Below are positions 17,821 through 29,240 of a stretch of 64,000 bases of DNA, piece by piece. Where the stretch lies: contig CM057144.1 in assembly GCA_029964075.1 (NCBI GenBank), forward strand, positions 2,689,281 to 2,753,280, in the 5' to 3' direction. A program made the position numbers and the translations under genes. This DNA comes from Patiria pectinifera (lineage: Eukaryota > Echinodermata > Asteroidea > Valvatida > Asterinidae). The stretch's first letter is position 1; each line of letters opens with the position of its first letter. The notes below the pieces were generated by a model. It was not told the origin of the DNA, searched no databases, and saw only the letters and a list, made by a program, of their open reading frames with translations.

Positions 17821-18374
17821 TCAGTCAGTTTGTTTCTGCAGTCAAAGGGGACGTTGAATAATGGAGGACAATAGGGTCCCCAATTCCCGAAGGTCCCCAA
17901 TTTGGTGATCGTGTACAAACCATTTTGGAGGTCTTCCTAAAAATTTGAAGTACAAACAAAGCAGGGATAATAGGGGTCCCCGATTGCAGGCAAATACACA
18001 CTTGCATGGGTGGGAAGGGGGCGTGTCTGGGTGGGCAGGGGTGGGCAGGTGGGGGTTTCAACTGTGCAGCTTCCACACTCAAAGGTTTAAATGGACCCTT
18101 CCTGCCTGTCATTCAAACAGTTCGCATTGACCAATAAGGTCGGCCTTTATTGATCATGTGACCACAGTAGCTTGATCAATCTTCATCACAAGCACTGTGT
18201 GAAATGTACACAAACCAAAATGTGGGCGGGGCTTATGGCTAAAAATGGAGGGGATCGTTATGGAAAGGCTCTGTGTACTGAGGGTCATACATGTAGAGGT
18301 TCGGGTGACAGGTATTGGCATAATGATCAGGGGTAAAAGTATTTGAGCATCAGCATACCAAGGCAGTATTGGCA

Positions 18375-18665
18375 GTTAATTGTGGAGTGCTGTGGTCAAG
18401 TGGTTACGTCGTGCGACTCCTGCTTAACAGTACATGGGTTTGAACCCTGGTGAGGAACATGGTGCTAGTGTTCTTGGGCAAGACACTTTACTTCAATTGC
18501 ATCTTTTAACCTAGGGGTAGGCCTATAAATGAGTACCTGTGAAGGTAGAGTCCAGATTGCGCTGATCTCGAGCTGCTGCAAAAACTGGTCTCATGGCCCG
18601 ATGAACAGGGGTAATAATTGTGAAGCGCTTTGAGACTTATTGTATAAGTACCACATTATAATTAT
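18375..18665 (+). mobile_element. tRNA-derived SINE, family D
   Basis: A head with an A-box-like GTGGTCAAGTGGTTACG and B box GGTTTGAACCC is followed by TTCTTGGGCAAGACACTTTA, then GAGTACCTGTGAAGG and a tail GAAGCGCTTTGAGAC ending in ATT repeats. It lies in the 3'UTR intron of SELENOT. A second copy, cut by the window edge, begins at about 63870. Confidence 0.8.
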
Positions 18666-18714
18666 TATTAATCAACAATGTTCTTCTATCCATTATTTCT
18701 TCCCAACTTTCCAG

Positions 18715-19020
18715 ATGGACGTTTCTGACCTGCTTCAGTTGAGCGGCGGCCATTTTCTACCCACCGCCAGCGAGCCTATGAAGGTCAGTACACAAACCAG
18801 TCACCTGCTGGACGTTCTGACCGGACGCTGAACTCCTCGTCTGGCCGTGGGAGAAACTGGACAACACGCACAACTGACGTCAGGACCAACCAACCCCCCT
18901 AAACACCTCCCCCCCCCAAACACACACCCCCCCTCCCCTCACTTTGTAATCTTTGGAAATATTTGTACATTATTTATAAGCTATGATGGTAAAATAAAAA
19001 ACAATTATGCTTGTGTATTA
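18715..19020 (+). other. SELENOT: SELENOT 3'UTR exon with polyadenylation signal
   Basis: The coding exon 17613 continues past the stop to a donor (AAAAG|GTAAC) at 17746. A TTTCCAG acceptor at 18714 opens a 3'UTR exon that holds the SECIS. AATAAA at 18993-18998 is the probable polyadenylation signal. Confidence 0.7.
18768..18830 (+). promoter_or_regulatory. SELENOT: SECIS element, form 2
   Basis: The SECIS core is present. ATGAA at 18778-18782 faces GGAC at 18823-18826, giving the UGAN/KGAN non-Watson-Crick quartet. Helix II pairs 18783-18791 with 18814-18822 (eight of nine positions). AAA at 18794-18796 lies in the 5' bulge 12 nt from the quartet. CCAG (18797-18800) with CTGG (18808-18811) forms the small apical stem of form-2 elements. 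Below the quartet, CAGC 18768-18771 pairs with GCTG 18827-18830. It recruits SBP2/EFSec for Sec insertion. Confidence 0.85.
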
Positions 19021-20177
19021 TTCAGTCAGGTTAAGATGGTGTTAAGTCAGCATGGCCACTCCTTGGGATTTTTCCCCCAAGTTCTGGGGATTTTTCCCAA
19101 GTTTTTAGGAATTTGGGCCAGGCCAGTGCGGGCCTTGGGAATTTTTCCTGTGCTCATCTTGAGATTTTAAAATGTGGTTGTGTGAATTGTTTACCAGTGA
19201 TTGTTTTAAAATTCTGTTTGCACTTTTAACTTCTGATTTAGCAACGTGTACTGTGAACCAAAAAATACATCACTCGTTTTCGTAACAGTGGCAACATGGT
19301 GCAATCTTTATTTTTGGGAATAACATTTCTGTCATTTGGTGATTTTACAGAAAAAGAAATAGGACAAAAAATCTGCAAACGAGAAATAACAATTTGTTTT
19401 AAAAGTATTTTTGTTGAAGCCCATACGTGGGATGCGTTAGTGCACAATGTATTCATGTTATTCACAATTTAGTATAAATATTTAATATGGGTCTAATTCG
19501 AATCACCTTGGTATTACAGAACATAACTTAGCTATTGAAATAAAAGTTCAACCCAAAACTTATTTAAAATTCACTATAATTCACAAGATAATAGAATAAT
19601 ACTACTGATCTCGCTTATCTGGAGCCTGTAATTTTCCTTTCCCTGTTTTATCTGTTGTTTCTGAATTTCTGATACACTCCATAATGCAATCTTCCTCCAA
19701 GAGAGATTATGAAAGCAAACTACCTACCCAACAAATACAAAAAAAACGTGAAGTCATTCTTAATGATACTTGAATGGCAAATTACAAAGTACCAAGGTAA
19801 CAGGGACAGGGAAAATTTCGCACTTGGTTCCTAAATTTATTGAATGACCCATTATACATATATACTTTTCTAGTTACTGTTTAAATGAAGACATAATGTT
19901 CATGAATAAATAATGTAAGTTATTATGTGATCTTACTCGTTTACAAACCAACGTCTAATCTGTAAATCCTTTTATTGTAATTGGTTTTGAAATACCCTGC
20001 TTGTTTGTTTTTCGGTCTGAGAATCGGTTTATTTTATTGAATCATATCTCATTTGTAAACACAATCATTAAAGAAGATTAAGTAAAAATTAATTTCTGGA
20101 TAATTTAGTACCGGTATTCCCTTATACTAAATGGGACTTAATCATTATAATTTGGTGCAATTCAGAAGAAAAAAAAT
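19021..20177. other. Intergenic sequence left of the satellite array
   Basis: AT-rich with no gene seen. Positions about 19245-19400 (GTGAACC...CATCACTC, TGGTGCAATCTTTATTT, TCATTTGGTGATTTTACA) are related, in the same orientation, to 29258-29400 on the far side of the array. (GGATTTTTCCCAAGTT) phrases repeat at about 19060-19110. Confidence 0.6.
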
Positions 20178-20960
20178 AAACATTTTGATTGATTTTACTC
20201 CATGTTTTTGGTGCTTGTTTTCCCCTGTGGAATAACACATCTGTCCAGGCGTCGAGTTGGAAAATGTTTTAAGGCAAGTTTCAAGCAATATCATTTTTCG
20301 GGCAAAATGGGGTGGGGGGGGGGATTTGGCCAAAACTTAACTCAGAAATTCCATTGGATGCAAAAGGACCATCAAACAATATTCAAAGATTAGGGCAAAA
20401 TACCTCGATATGTTCAGAAAATTAACATTTTGACTGATTTTACCCCAAATTTAACACCTATCCAGAAGTCGAGTTGGAATGTGTTCTGAGGCCCTTTGGG
20501 CATCGTCCTTGCAAGTTTCAAGCCATTTCTTTTTTCGGCCAAAATTGAAAAAAATGCAAGGGGTTAGCCTTACATTGTTGACTGATTTTACCCCAAATTT
20601 TGACGCTTTTTTTCTTTGGAGTAGCACATCTGTCCAGAATTCGAGTTGGAATGTGTTCGAAGGCCCTTTAGGCATTTTCCCTGCAAGTTTCAAGCAATTT
20701 CATTTTTCGGCCAAAATTGAAAAAATGCAAGGGGTTAGCCTTACTTTTTTGATGAAATTTGGCCAAAAAATGACTTTTCTCCAAACTCTTCAGAAATTTG
20801 TTTGGATGCAAGAGGAGCCTCAATCAACATTAAAATACCCCAATTTTTGAAGAATTTTTGAATTTGGGCAAAAATCATCAATATTTGTAGAGAGAAAAGA
20901 ATTACATTTTTGAATGATTTTACCCCAAATTTTGACGCTTTTTTTCCTTGGGAATAGCAC

Positions 20961-22176
20961 CAGTGATGTAGTGCCTTGATGCTGGGCCTTGGCCTTAAGG
21001 CTGCCTTAAGGCTGGATTTTAGGGCCTTGGCCTTGGCCTCGAGGCTTGAGGGCAAAAGCCTTGGCCTTGGCCTTGGCCTTGGCCTTGAGGGTTCAGGGCC
21101 TTGTAATTTTGAGTCAAGGCTCTTCAAGGCCCATAGATTTTTGCATTTTCCAGATAAATCTGTTCGAAATTTTGCTGTTACCATTTTAATCGTATTACCA
21201 TGGAGGAGGGAAGCACCCTATAGATTTGTGTGTTGGGCACACTTCCACTTTTGTAGCATCACATTTTGTTACCATTGTAGTAGATTTGCTGCAAAAATAT
21301 TCCATACACTTGTGGGGCTAATGAGATGATAACTTTAATTGCATATAACTATGGAATAGATCTGATAGGTTGTATATGTCTCCCTGACAAGTGCTAAAGA
21401 TTTGCATGTATCTGTTTTAAATAATGCTGATATTTCTGACCATGTTGGGCCAGCAAATAAAAATTTCCCAAACCAGTTTCTTGGATCCCCCTTTTGTTAC
21501 ACTTGGGAGAATTGTGTGTCAATATAGAAGTAAATCATTATTTTGTTTAGTTAAACCATATTGAAGACCTGAACTGATACTTTAATAGATACAGTGCAGT
21601 CATAAAACGGTGTAGGCCTATGCGAGCATGTTGATTGCAATTGAAGAATGTTGTTCTTCGTAACAAGCAATTCGTGATGATAAGGACGGATCCAGGGGGG
21701 CCAAAAGGGGCCATGCCCCCCCCAAAAAAAAAACACCCCGAAACCATTTTTTTTAATGTGACGTCGTAATAAAGGCAGGCAATGAGTACACCACCATCTT
21801 TTCTTCAAAAAACATCGGTTAAAATGGTCAGAAATTGCCTCAAATCGCACCACAGAGCATCTTGAATCCAAAATTTTTTCGGGGCCCAAGCCGTAATTTT
21901 TTGACCCACTTTTTTGGGGGGGACCAAAATTTCTTTGCCCCCCCCCCCAAATTGTGTTCTGGATCCGCCCTTGCGTGATGATGTGTCACTCATGTGACTA
22001 TAATTAGTTCTATATCAGTGGTCATTTCATAAAACAGGGCCTTGGCCTTGGCCTTGGCCTTGAGGGTTAAGCCTTGGCCTTGGCCTCGAGGCTTGAGGTT
22101 CAAAGCCTTGGCCTTGGCCTTGAGGGTCAAAGCCTTGGCCTTGGCCTTGAGGGTCACAGCCTTTGCTCAAACACTG
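20961..22176. mobile_element. hAT-type non-autonomous element with perfect 8-bp target duplication
   Basis: Inserted within a satellite unit. AATAGCAC (20953-20960) is repeated exactly at 22177-22184, and the element between begins CAGTG and ends CACTG. An 8-bp duplication with CAGTG ends is the hAT signature. The interior is mostly (CCTTGG)n at 20980-21130 and 22030-22165, plus a nested MITE. No transposase was found. Confidence 0.88.
21681..21973. mobile_element. Nested hAT-type MITE
   Basis: Flanked by CGTGATGA at 21673-21680 and again at 21974-21981. Ends are TAAGGACGGATCCAG and CTGGATCCGCCCTTG. Homopolymer G/C runs lie inside both ends. It sits inside the larger hAT-type element. A truncated copy in the opposite orientation is at 36741-37005. 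Confidence 0.85.
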
Positions 22177-25100
22177 AATAGCACATCTGCACAGAATTCG
22201 AGTTGGAATGTGTTCTAAGGCCCTTTAGGCATCTTCCATGCAAGTTTCAAGCAATTTCATTTTTCAGCCAAAATTGAAAAAAATTCAAGGGGTTAGCCTT
22301 ACTTTTTTGATGAAATTTGGCCAAAAATTGACTTTTCTCCAAACTCTTCAGAAATTCGTCTGGATGCAAGAGGAGCCTCAATCGATATTCAAATATTCCA
22401 ATTTTTGAAGATTTGAGCAAAAATCATCCATATTTGTAGAGAGGAAAGAATTACATTTTTGCCTGATTTTACCCCAAATGTGGACGCCTTTTTTCCTTGG
22501 GAATAGCACATCTGCACAGAATTCGAGTTGGAATGTGTTCAAAGGCCCTTTAGGCATCTTCCATGCAAGTTTTAAGCAATTTCATTTTTCAGCCAAAATT
22601 GAAAAAAATGCAAGGGGTTAGCCTTACTTTTTTGATGAAATTTGGCAAAAAAAATGAATTTTCTCCAAACTCTTCTGCAATTCGTCTGGATGCAAGAGAA
22701 GCCTCACTCAATATTCAAATAGCCCAATTTTTGAAGATTTGAGCAAAAATCATGCATATTTGTAGAGAGAAAAATAATATATTTTTGACTGATTTTGCCC
22801 CAAATGCGGACGCTTTTTTTTCCTTGGGAATAGCACATTTGCACATAATTCGAGTCGGAATGTGTTCTAAGGCCCTTTAGGCATCTTCCAAGCAGGTTTC
22901 AAGCAATTTCATTTTTTCAGCCAAAATTGAAAAAAATGCAAGGTGTTAGCCTTACTTTTTTGATGAAATTTGGCCAAAAATTGACTTTTCTCCAAACTCT
23001 TCAGAAATTCGTCTGGATGAAATAGGAGCCTCAATCGGTATTCAAATAGCTCAATTTTTGAAGATTTGAGCAAAAATCATCCATATTTTTAGAGAGAAAA
23101 AAAAATACAATTTTGACTGATTTTACCCCAAATTTTGACGCTTTTTTCCTTGGGAATAGCACATCTGCACAGAATTCGAGTTGCAATGTGTTCTAAAGCT
23201 TTTTAGGCATCTTCCATGCAAGTTTCAAGCAATTTCATTTTTCAGCCAAAATTGAAAAAATGCAAGGGGTTAACCTTACTTTTTTGATGAAATTTGGCCA
23301 AAAATTGACTTTTCTCCAAACTCTTCAGAAATTCGTCTGGATGCAAGAGGAGCCTCAATCAATATTCAAATAGCCCAATTTTTGAAGATTTGGGCAAAAA
23401 TCATCCATATTTGTAGAGGGAATTTGTTTTTATATTTTTGACTGATTTTACCCCAAATGTGGACGCTTTTTTTCCTTGGGAATAGCACATCTGCACAGAA
23501 TTCGAGTTGGAATGTGTTCTAAAGCCCTTTAGGCATCTTCCATGCAAGTTTCAAGCAATTTCATTTTTCAGCCAAAATTGAAAAAAAAATGCAAGGGGTT
23601 AACCTTACTTTTTTGATGAAATTTGGCCAAAAATTGACTTTTCTCCAAACTCTTCAGAAATTCGTCTGGATGCAATAGGAGCCTCAATCAATATTCAAAT
23701 AGCCCAATTTTTGAAGATTTGAGCAAAAATCATCCATATTTGTAGAATGAAAAGAATTACATTTTTGACTGATTTTACCCCAAATTATGACGCTTTTTTC
23801 CTTTGGAATAGCACATTTGCACGGAATTCGAGTTGGAATGCGTTCTAAGGCCCTTTAGGCATCTTCCAAGCAAGTTTCAAGCAATTTCATTTTTCGGCCA
23901 AAATTGAAAAAAATGCAAGGGGTTAGCCTTACTTTTTTGATGAAATTTGGCCAAAAATTGACTTTTCTCCAAACTCTTCAGCAATTCGTCTGGATGCAAG
24001 AGGAGCCTCAATCGATATTCAAATAGCCCAATTTTTGAAGATTTGAGCAAAAATCATCCATATTTGTAGAGAGAAAAGAATTACATTTTTGACTGCTTTT
24101 ACCCCAAATTCTGACGCTTTTTTCCCTTGGGAATAACACATCTGCACAGAATTCGAGTTGGAATGTGTTCTAAAGCCCTTTAGGCATCTTCCATGCAAGT
24201 TTCAAGCAATTTCATTTTTCAGCCAAAATTGAAAAAAAATGCAAGGGGTTAGCCTTACTTTTTTGATGAAATTTGGCCAAAAATTGACTTTTCTCCAAAC
24301 TCTTCAGCAATTCGTCTGGATGCAAGAGGAGCCTCAATCAATATTCAAATACCCTAATTTTTGAAGATTTGGACAAAAATCATCCATATTTGTACAGAAA
24401 AAAATAACATTTTTGACTGATTTTACCCCAAATTTTGACGTTTTTTTCCCCTTGGAAATAGCACATCTGCACAGAATTCGAGTGGGAATGTGTTCGAAGG
24501 CCCTTTAGGCATCTTCCATGCAAGTTTCAAGCAATTTCATTTTTCGGCCAAAATTGAAAAAAATACAAGGGGTTAGCCTTACTTTTTTGATAAAATTTGG
24601 CCAAAAAATGAATTTTCTCCAAACTCTTCAGAAATTCGTCTGGATGCAATAGGAGCCTCAATCAATATTCAAATACCCTAATTTTTGAAGATTTGGACAA
24701 AAATCATCCATATTTGTACAAAAAAAAAATAACATTTTTGACTGATTTTACCCCAAATTTTGACGCTTTTTTCCCTTGGAAATAGCACATCTGCACAGAA
24801 TTCGAGTGGGAATGTGTTCGAAGGCCCTTTAGGCATCTTCAATGCAAGTTTCAAGCAATTTCATTTTTCGGCCAAAATTGAAAAAAATACAAGGGGTTAG
24901 CCTTACTTTTTTGATGAAATTTGGCCAAAAATGAATTTTCTCCAAACTCTTCAGAAATTCGTCTGGATGCAAGAGGTGCCTCAATCGATATTCAAATAGC
25001 CCAATTTTTGAAGATTTGAGCAAAAATCATCCATATTTGTAGAGAGAAAAGAATTACCTTTTTGACTGATTTTTCCCCCATATTTTGACGCTTTTTTTTC

Positions 25101-26086
25101 TTTGGAATAGCACATCTGCACGGAATTCGAGTTGGAATGTGTTCTAAGGCCCTTTAGGCATCTTCCATGCAAGTTTCAAGCAATTTCATTTTTCAGCCAA
25201 AATTGAAAAAAAATGCAAGGGGTTAGCCTTACTTTTTTGATGAAATTTGGCCAAAAATTGACTTTTCTCCAAACTCTTCAGCAATTCGTCTGGATGCAAG
25301 AGGAGCCTCAATCAATATTCAAATACCCTAATTTTTGAAGATTTGGACAAAAATCATCCATATTTGTACAGAGAAAAAAAATTACATTTTTGACTGATTT
25401 TACCCCAAATTTTGACGCTTTTTTTTCATTGGGAATAGCACATCTGCACAGAATTCGAGTTGGAATGTGTTCTAAGGCCCTTTAGGCATCTTCCATGCAA
25501 GTTTCAAGCAATTTCATTTTTCAGCCAAAATTGAAAAAATACAAGGGGTTAGCCTTACTTTTTTGATGAAATTTGGCCTAAAAATTACTTTTCTCCAAAC
25601 TCTTCAGAAATTCGTCTGGATGCAAGAGGAGCCTCAATCAATATTCAAATACCCTAATTTTTGAAGATTTGGACAAAAATCATCCATATTTGTAAAAAAA
25701 AAAATTACATTTTTGACTGATTTAACCCCAAATTTTGAGGCTTTTTTTCATTGGGAATAGCACATCTGCACAGTATTTGAGTTGGAATGTGTTCTAAGGC
25801 CCTTTAGGCATCTTCCATGCAAGTTTCAAGCAATTTCATTTTTCAGCCAAAATTGAAAAAAATGCAAGGGGTTAGCCTTACTTTTTTGATGAAATTTGGC
25901 CAAAAAATGAATTTTCTCCAAACTCTTCAGCAATTCGTCTGGATGCAAGAGGAGCCTCAATCAATATTCAAATACCCTAATTTTTGAAGATTTGGACAAA
26001 AATCATCCATATTTGTAGAGAGAAAAAAACTGACATTTTTGACTGATTTTACCCCAAATTTTGACGCTTTTTTCCCTTGGGAATAG

Positions 26087-27394
26087 CACATCTGCACAGA
26101 ATTCGAGTGGGAATGTGTTCGAAGGCCCTTTAGGCATTTTCCATGCAAGTTTCAAGCAATTTCATTTTTCGGCCAAAATTGAAAAAAATACAAGGGGTTA
26201 ATAGGTTTACTTTTTTGATGAAATTTGGCCAAAAAATGAATTTTCTCCAAACTCTTCAGAAATTCGTCTGGATGCAATAGGAGCCTCAATCAATGTTCAA
26301 ATACCCAAATTTTTGAAGATTTGGACAAAATTCATCCATATTTGTACAGAAAAAAAAATAACATTTTTGACTGATTTTACCCCAAATTTTGACGCTTTTT
26401 TCCCTTGGAAATAGCACATCTGCACAGAATTCGAGTGGGAATGTGTTCGAAGGCCCTTTAGGCATCTTCCATGCAAGTTTCAAGCAATTTCATTTTTCGG
26501 CCAAAATTGAAAAAAATACAAGGGGTTAGCCTTACTTTTTTGATGACATTTGGCCAAAAAATGAATTTTCTCCAAACTCTTCAGAAATTCGTCTGGATGC
26601 AATAGCAGCCTCAATCAATATTCAAATACCCTAATTTTTAAAGATTTGGACAAAAATCATCCATATTTGTACAGAGAAAAAAACTGACATTTTTGACTGA
26701 TTTTACCCCAAATTTTGACGCTTTTTTCCCTTGGGAATAGCACATCTGCACAGAATTCGAGTGGGAATGTGTTCGAAGGCCCTTTAGGCATTTTCCATGC
26801 AAGTTTCAAGCAATTTCATTTTTCGGCCAAAATTGAAAAAAATACAAGGGGTTAATAGGTTTACTTTTTTGATGAAATTTGGCCAAAAAAAGAATTTTCT
26901 CCAAACTCTTCAGAAATTCGTCTGGATGCAATAGGAGCCTCAATCAATGTTCAAATACCCAAATTTTTGAAGATTTGGACAAAATTCATCCATATTTGTA
27001 CAGAAAAAAAAATAACATTTTTGACTGATTTTACCCCAAATTTTGACGCTTTTTTCCCTTGGAAATAGCACATCTGCACAGAATTCGAGTGGGAATGTGT
27101 TCGAAGGCCCTTTAGGCATCTTCCATGCAAGTTTCAAGCAATTTCATTTTTCGGCCAAAATTGAAAAAAATACAAGGGGTTAGCCTTACTTTTTTGATGA
27201 CATTTGGCCAAAAAATGAATTTTCTCCAAACTCTTCAGAAATTCGTCTGGATGCAATAGGAGCCTCAATCAATATTCAAATACCCTAATTTTTGAAGATT
27301 TGGACAAAAATCATCCATATTTGTACAGAGAAAAAAACTTACATTTTTGACTGATTTTACCCCAAATTTTGACGCATTTTCCCTTGGAAATAGC
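26087..27394. repeat. 654-bp dimer duplication within the satellite
   Basis: Two consecutive two-unit blocks (26087-26740 and 26741-27394) are nearly identical. They share rare variants such as GGGGTTAATAGGTTTAC instead of the usual GGGGTTAGCCTTAC. This indicates a recent unequal exchange or amplification producing a higher-order repeat. Confidence 0.85.
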
Positions 27395-29240
27395 ACATCT
27401 GCTCAGAATTCGAATTGTAATGCGTTCTTAGGCCCTTTAGGCATTTTTTATGCAAGTTTCAAGCAATTTCATTTTTCGGCCAAAATTGAAAAAAATGCAA
27501 GGGGTTAGCCTTACTTTTTTGATGAAATTTGGCCAAAAATGAGTTTTCTCCAAACTCTTCAGAAATTCGTCTGGATGCAATAGGAGCCTCAATCAATATT
27601 TAAATACCCTAATTTTTGAAGATTTGGACAAAAATCATCCATATTTGTACAGAAAAAAAAATAACATTTTTGACTGATTTTACCCCAAATTTTGACGCTT
27701 TTTCCCCCTTGGAAATAGCACATCTGCACAGAATTCGAGTGGGAATGTGTTCGAAGGCCCTTTAGGCATCTTCCATGCAAGTTTCAAGCAATTTCATTTT
27801 TCGGCCAAAATTGAAAAAAATGCAAGGGGTTAGCCTTACTTTTTTGATGAAATTTGGCCAAAAATGAATTTTCTCCAAACTCTTCAGAAATTCGTCTGGA
27901 TGCAATAGGAGCCTCAATCAATGTTCAAATACCCTAATTTTTGAAGATTTGGACAAAAATCATCCATATTTGTACAGAAAAAAAAATAACATTTTTGACT
28001 GATTTTACCCCAAATGTTGACGCTTTTTTTCCCTTGGAAATAGCACATCTGCACAGATTTCGAGTGGGAATGTGTTCGAAGGCCCTTTAGGCATCTTCCA
28101 TGCAAGTTTCAAGCAATTTCATTTTTTCGGCCAAAATTGAAAAAAATACAAGGGGTTAGCCTTACTTTTTTGATGACATTTGGCCAAAAAATGAATTTTC
28201 TCCAAACTCTTCAGAAATTCGTCTGGATGCAATAGGAGCCTCAATCAATATTCAAATACCCTAATTTTTGAAGATTTGGACAAAAATCATCCATATTTGT
28301 ACAGAAAAAAATAACATTTTTGACTGATTTTACCCCAAATTTTGACGCTTTTTTCCCTTGGAAATAGCACATCTGCACAGAATTCGAGTGGGAATGTGTT
28401 CGAAGGCCCTTTAGGCATCTTCCATGCAAGTTTCAAGCAATTTCATTTTTCGGCCAAAATTGAAAAAAATGCAAGGGGTTAGCCTTACTTTTTTGATGAA
28501 ATTTGGCCAAAAATGAATTTTCTCCAAACTCTTCAGAAATTCGTCTGGATGCAATAGGAGCCTCAATCAATGTTCAAATACCCTAATTTTTGAAGATTTG
28601 GAAAAAAAATCATCCATATTTGTAGAGAGAAAAAAACCTGACATTTTTGACTGATTTTACCCCAAATTTTGACGCTTTTTTCCCTTGGGAATAGCACATC
28701 TGCACAGAATTCGAATTGGAATGCGTTCTTAGGCCCTTTAGGCATTTTCCATGCAAGTTTCAAGCAATTTCATTTTTCGGCCAAAATTGAAAAAAATGCA
28801 AGGGGTTAGCCTTACTTTTTTGATGAAATTTGGCCAAAAAATGAATTTTCTCCAAACTCTTCAGAAATTCGTCTGGATGCAAGAGGAGCCTTAATCAATA
28901 TTCAAATAGCCCAATTTTTGAAGATTTGAGCAAAAATCATCCATATTTGTAGAGAGAAAAGAATTACATTTTTGACTGATTTTACCCCAAATTTTGACGC
29001 TTTTTTCCTTGGGAATAGCACATCTGCACAGAATTCGAGTTGCAATGTGTTCTAACGCCTTTAGGCATCTTCCATGCAAGTTTCAAGCAATTTCATTTTT
29101 TAGCCAAAATTGAAAAAAATGCAAGGGGTTAGCCTTACTTTTTTGGATAAAATTTGGCAAAAAATTGACTTTTTTTTCAAACTCTTCAGAAATTCGTCTG
29201 GATGCAAGAGGAGCCTCAATCAATATTCAATACCCCTTTT

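Larger units (their letters stand above)
20178..29240. repeat. Satellite array, about 26 units of about 325 bp
   Basis: Tandem head-to-tail units of 322-331 bp. Each contains GCACATCTGCACAGAATTCG, GGCCCTTTAGGCATCTTCC, GCAAGGGGTTAGCCTTAC, CTCCAAACTCTTCAGAAATT and TTTTACCCCAAATTTTGACG. The first three units (20178-20960) are the most diverged. The rest run 22177-29240, with unit starts near 22183, 22505, 22834 and so on to 29020. A 1.2-kb hAT-type element splits the array. The array lies between convergently transcribed SELENOT and TIMELESS. Confidence 0.97.

Noticed and set aside
24829-29079. Repeated 62-66-codon minus-strand open frames in satellite units, as a peptide gene family
   Set aside because: Conservation follows the whole unit, including non-coding parts. 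Many units lack the frame and no signal peptide or motif is seen; kept only as a point to test.
20178-29240. CRISPR-like array
   Set aside because: Units are about 325 bp of near-continuous similarity with no repeat-spacer structure, in a eukaryotic genome.
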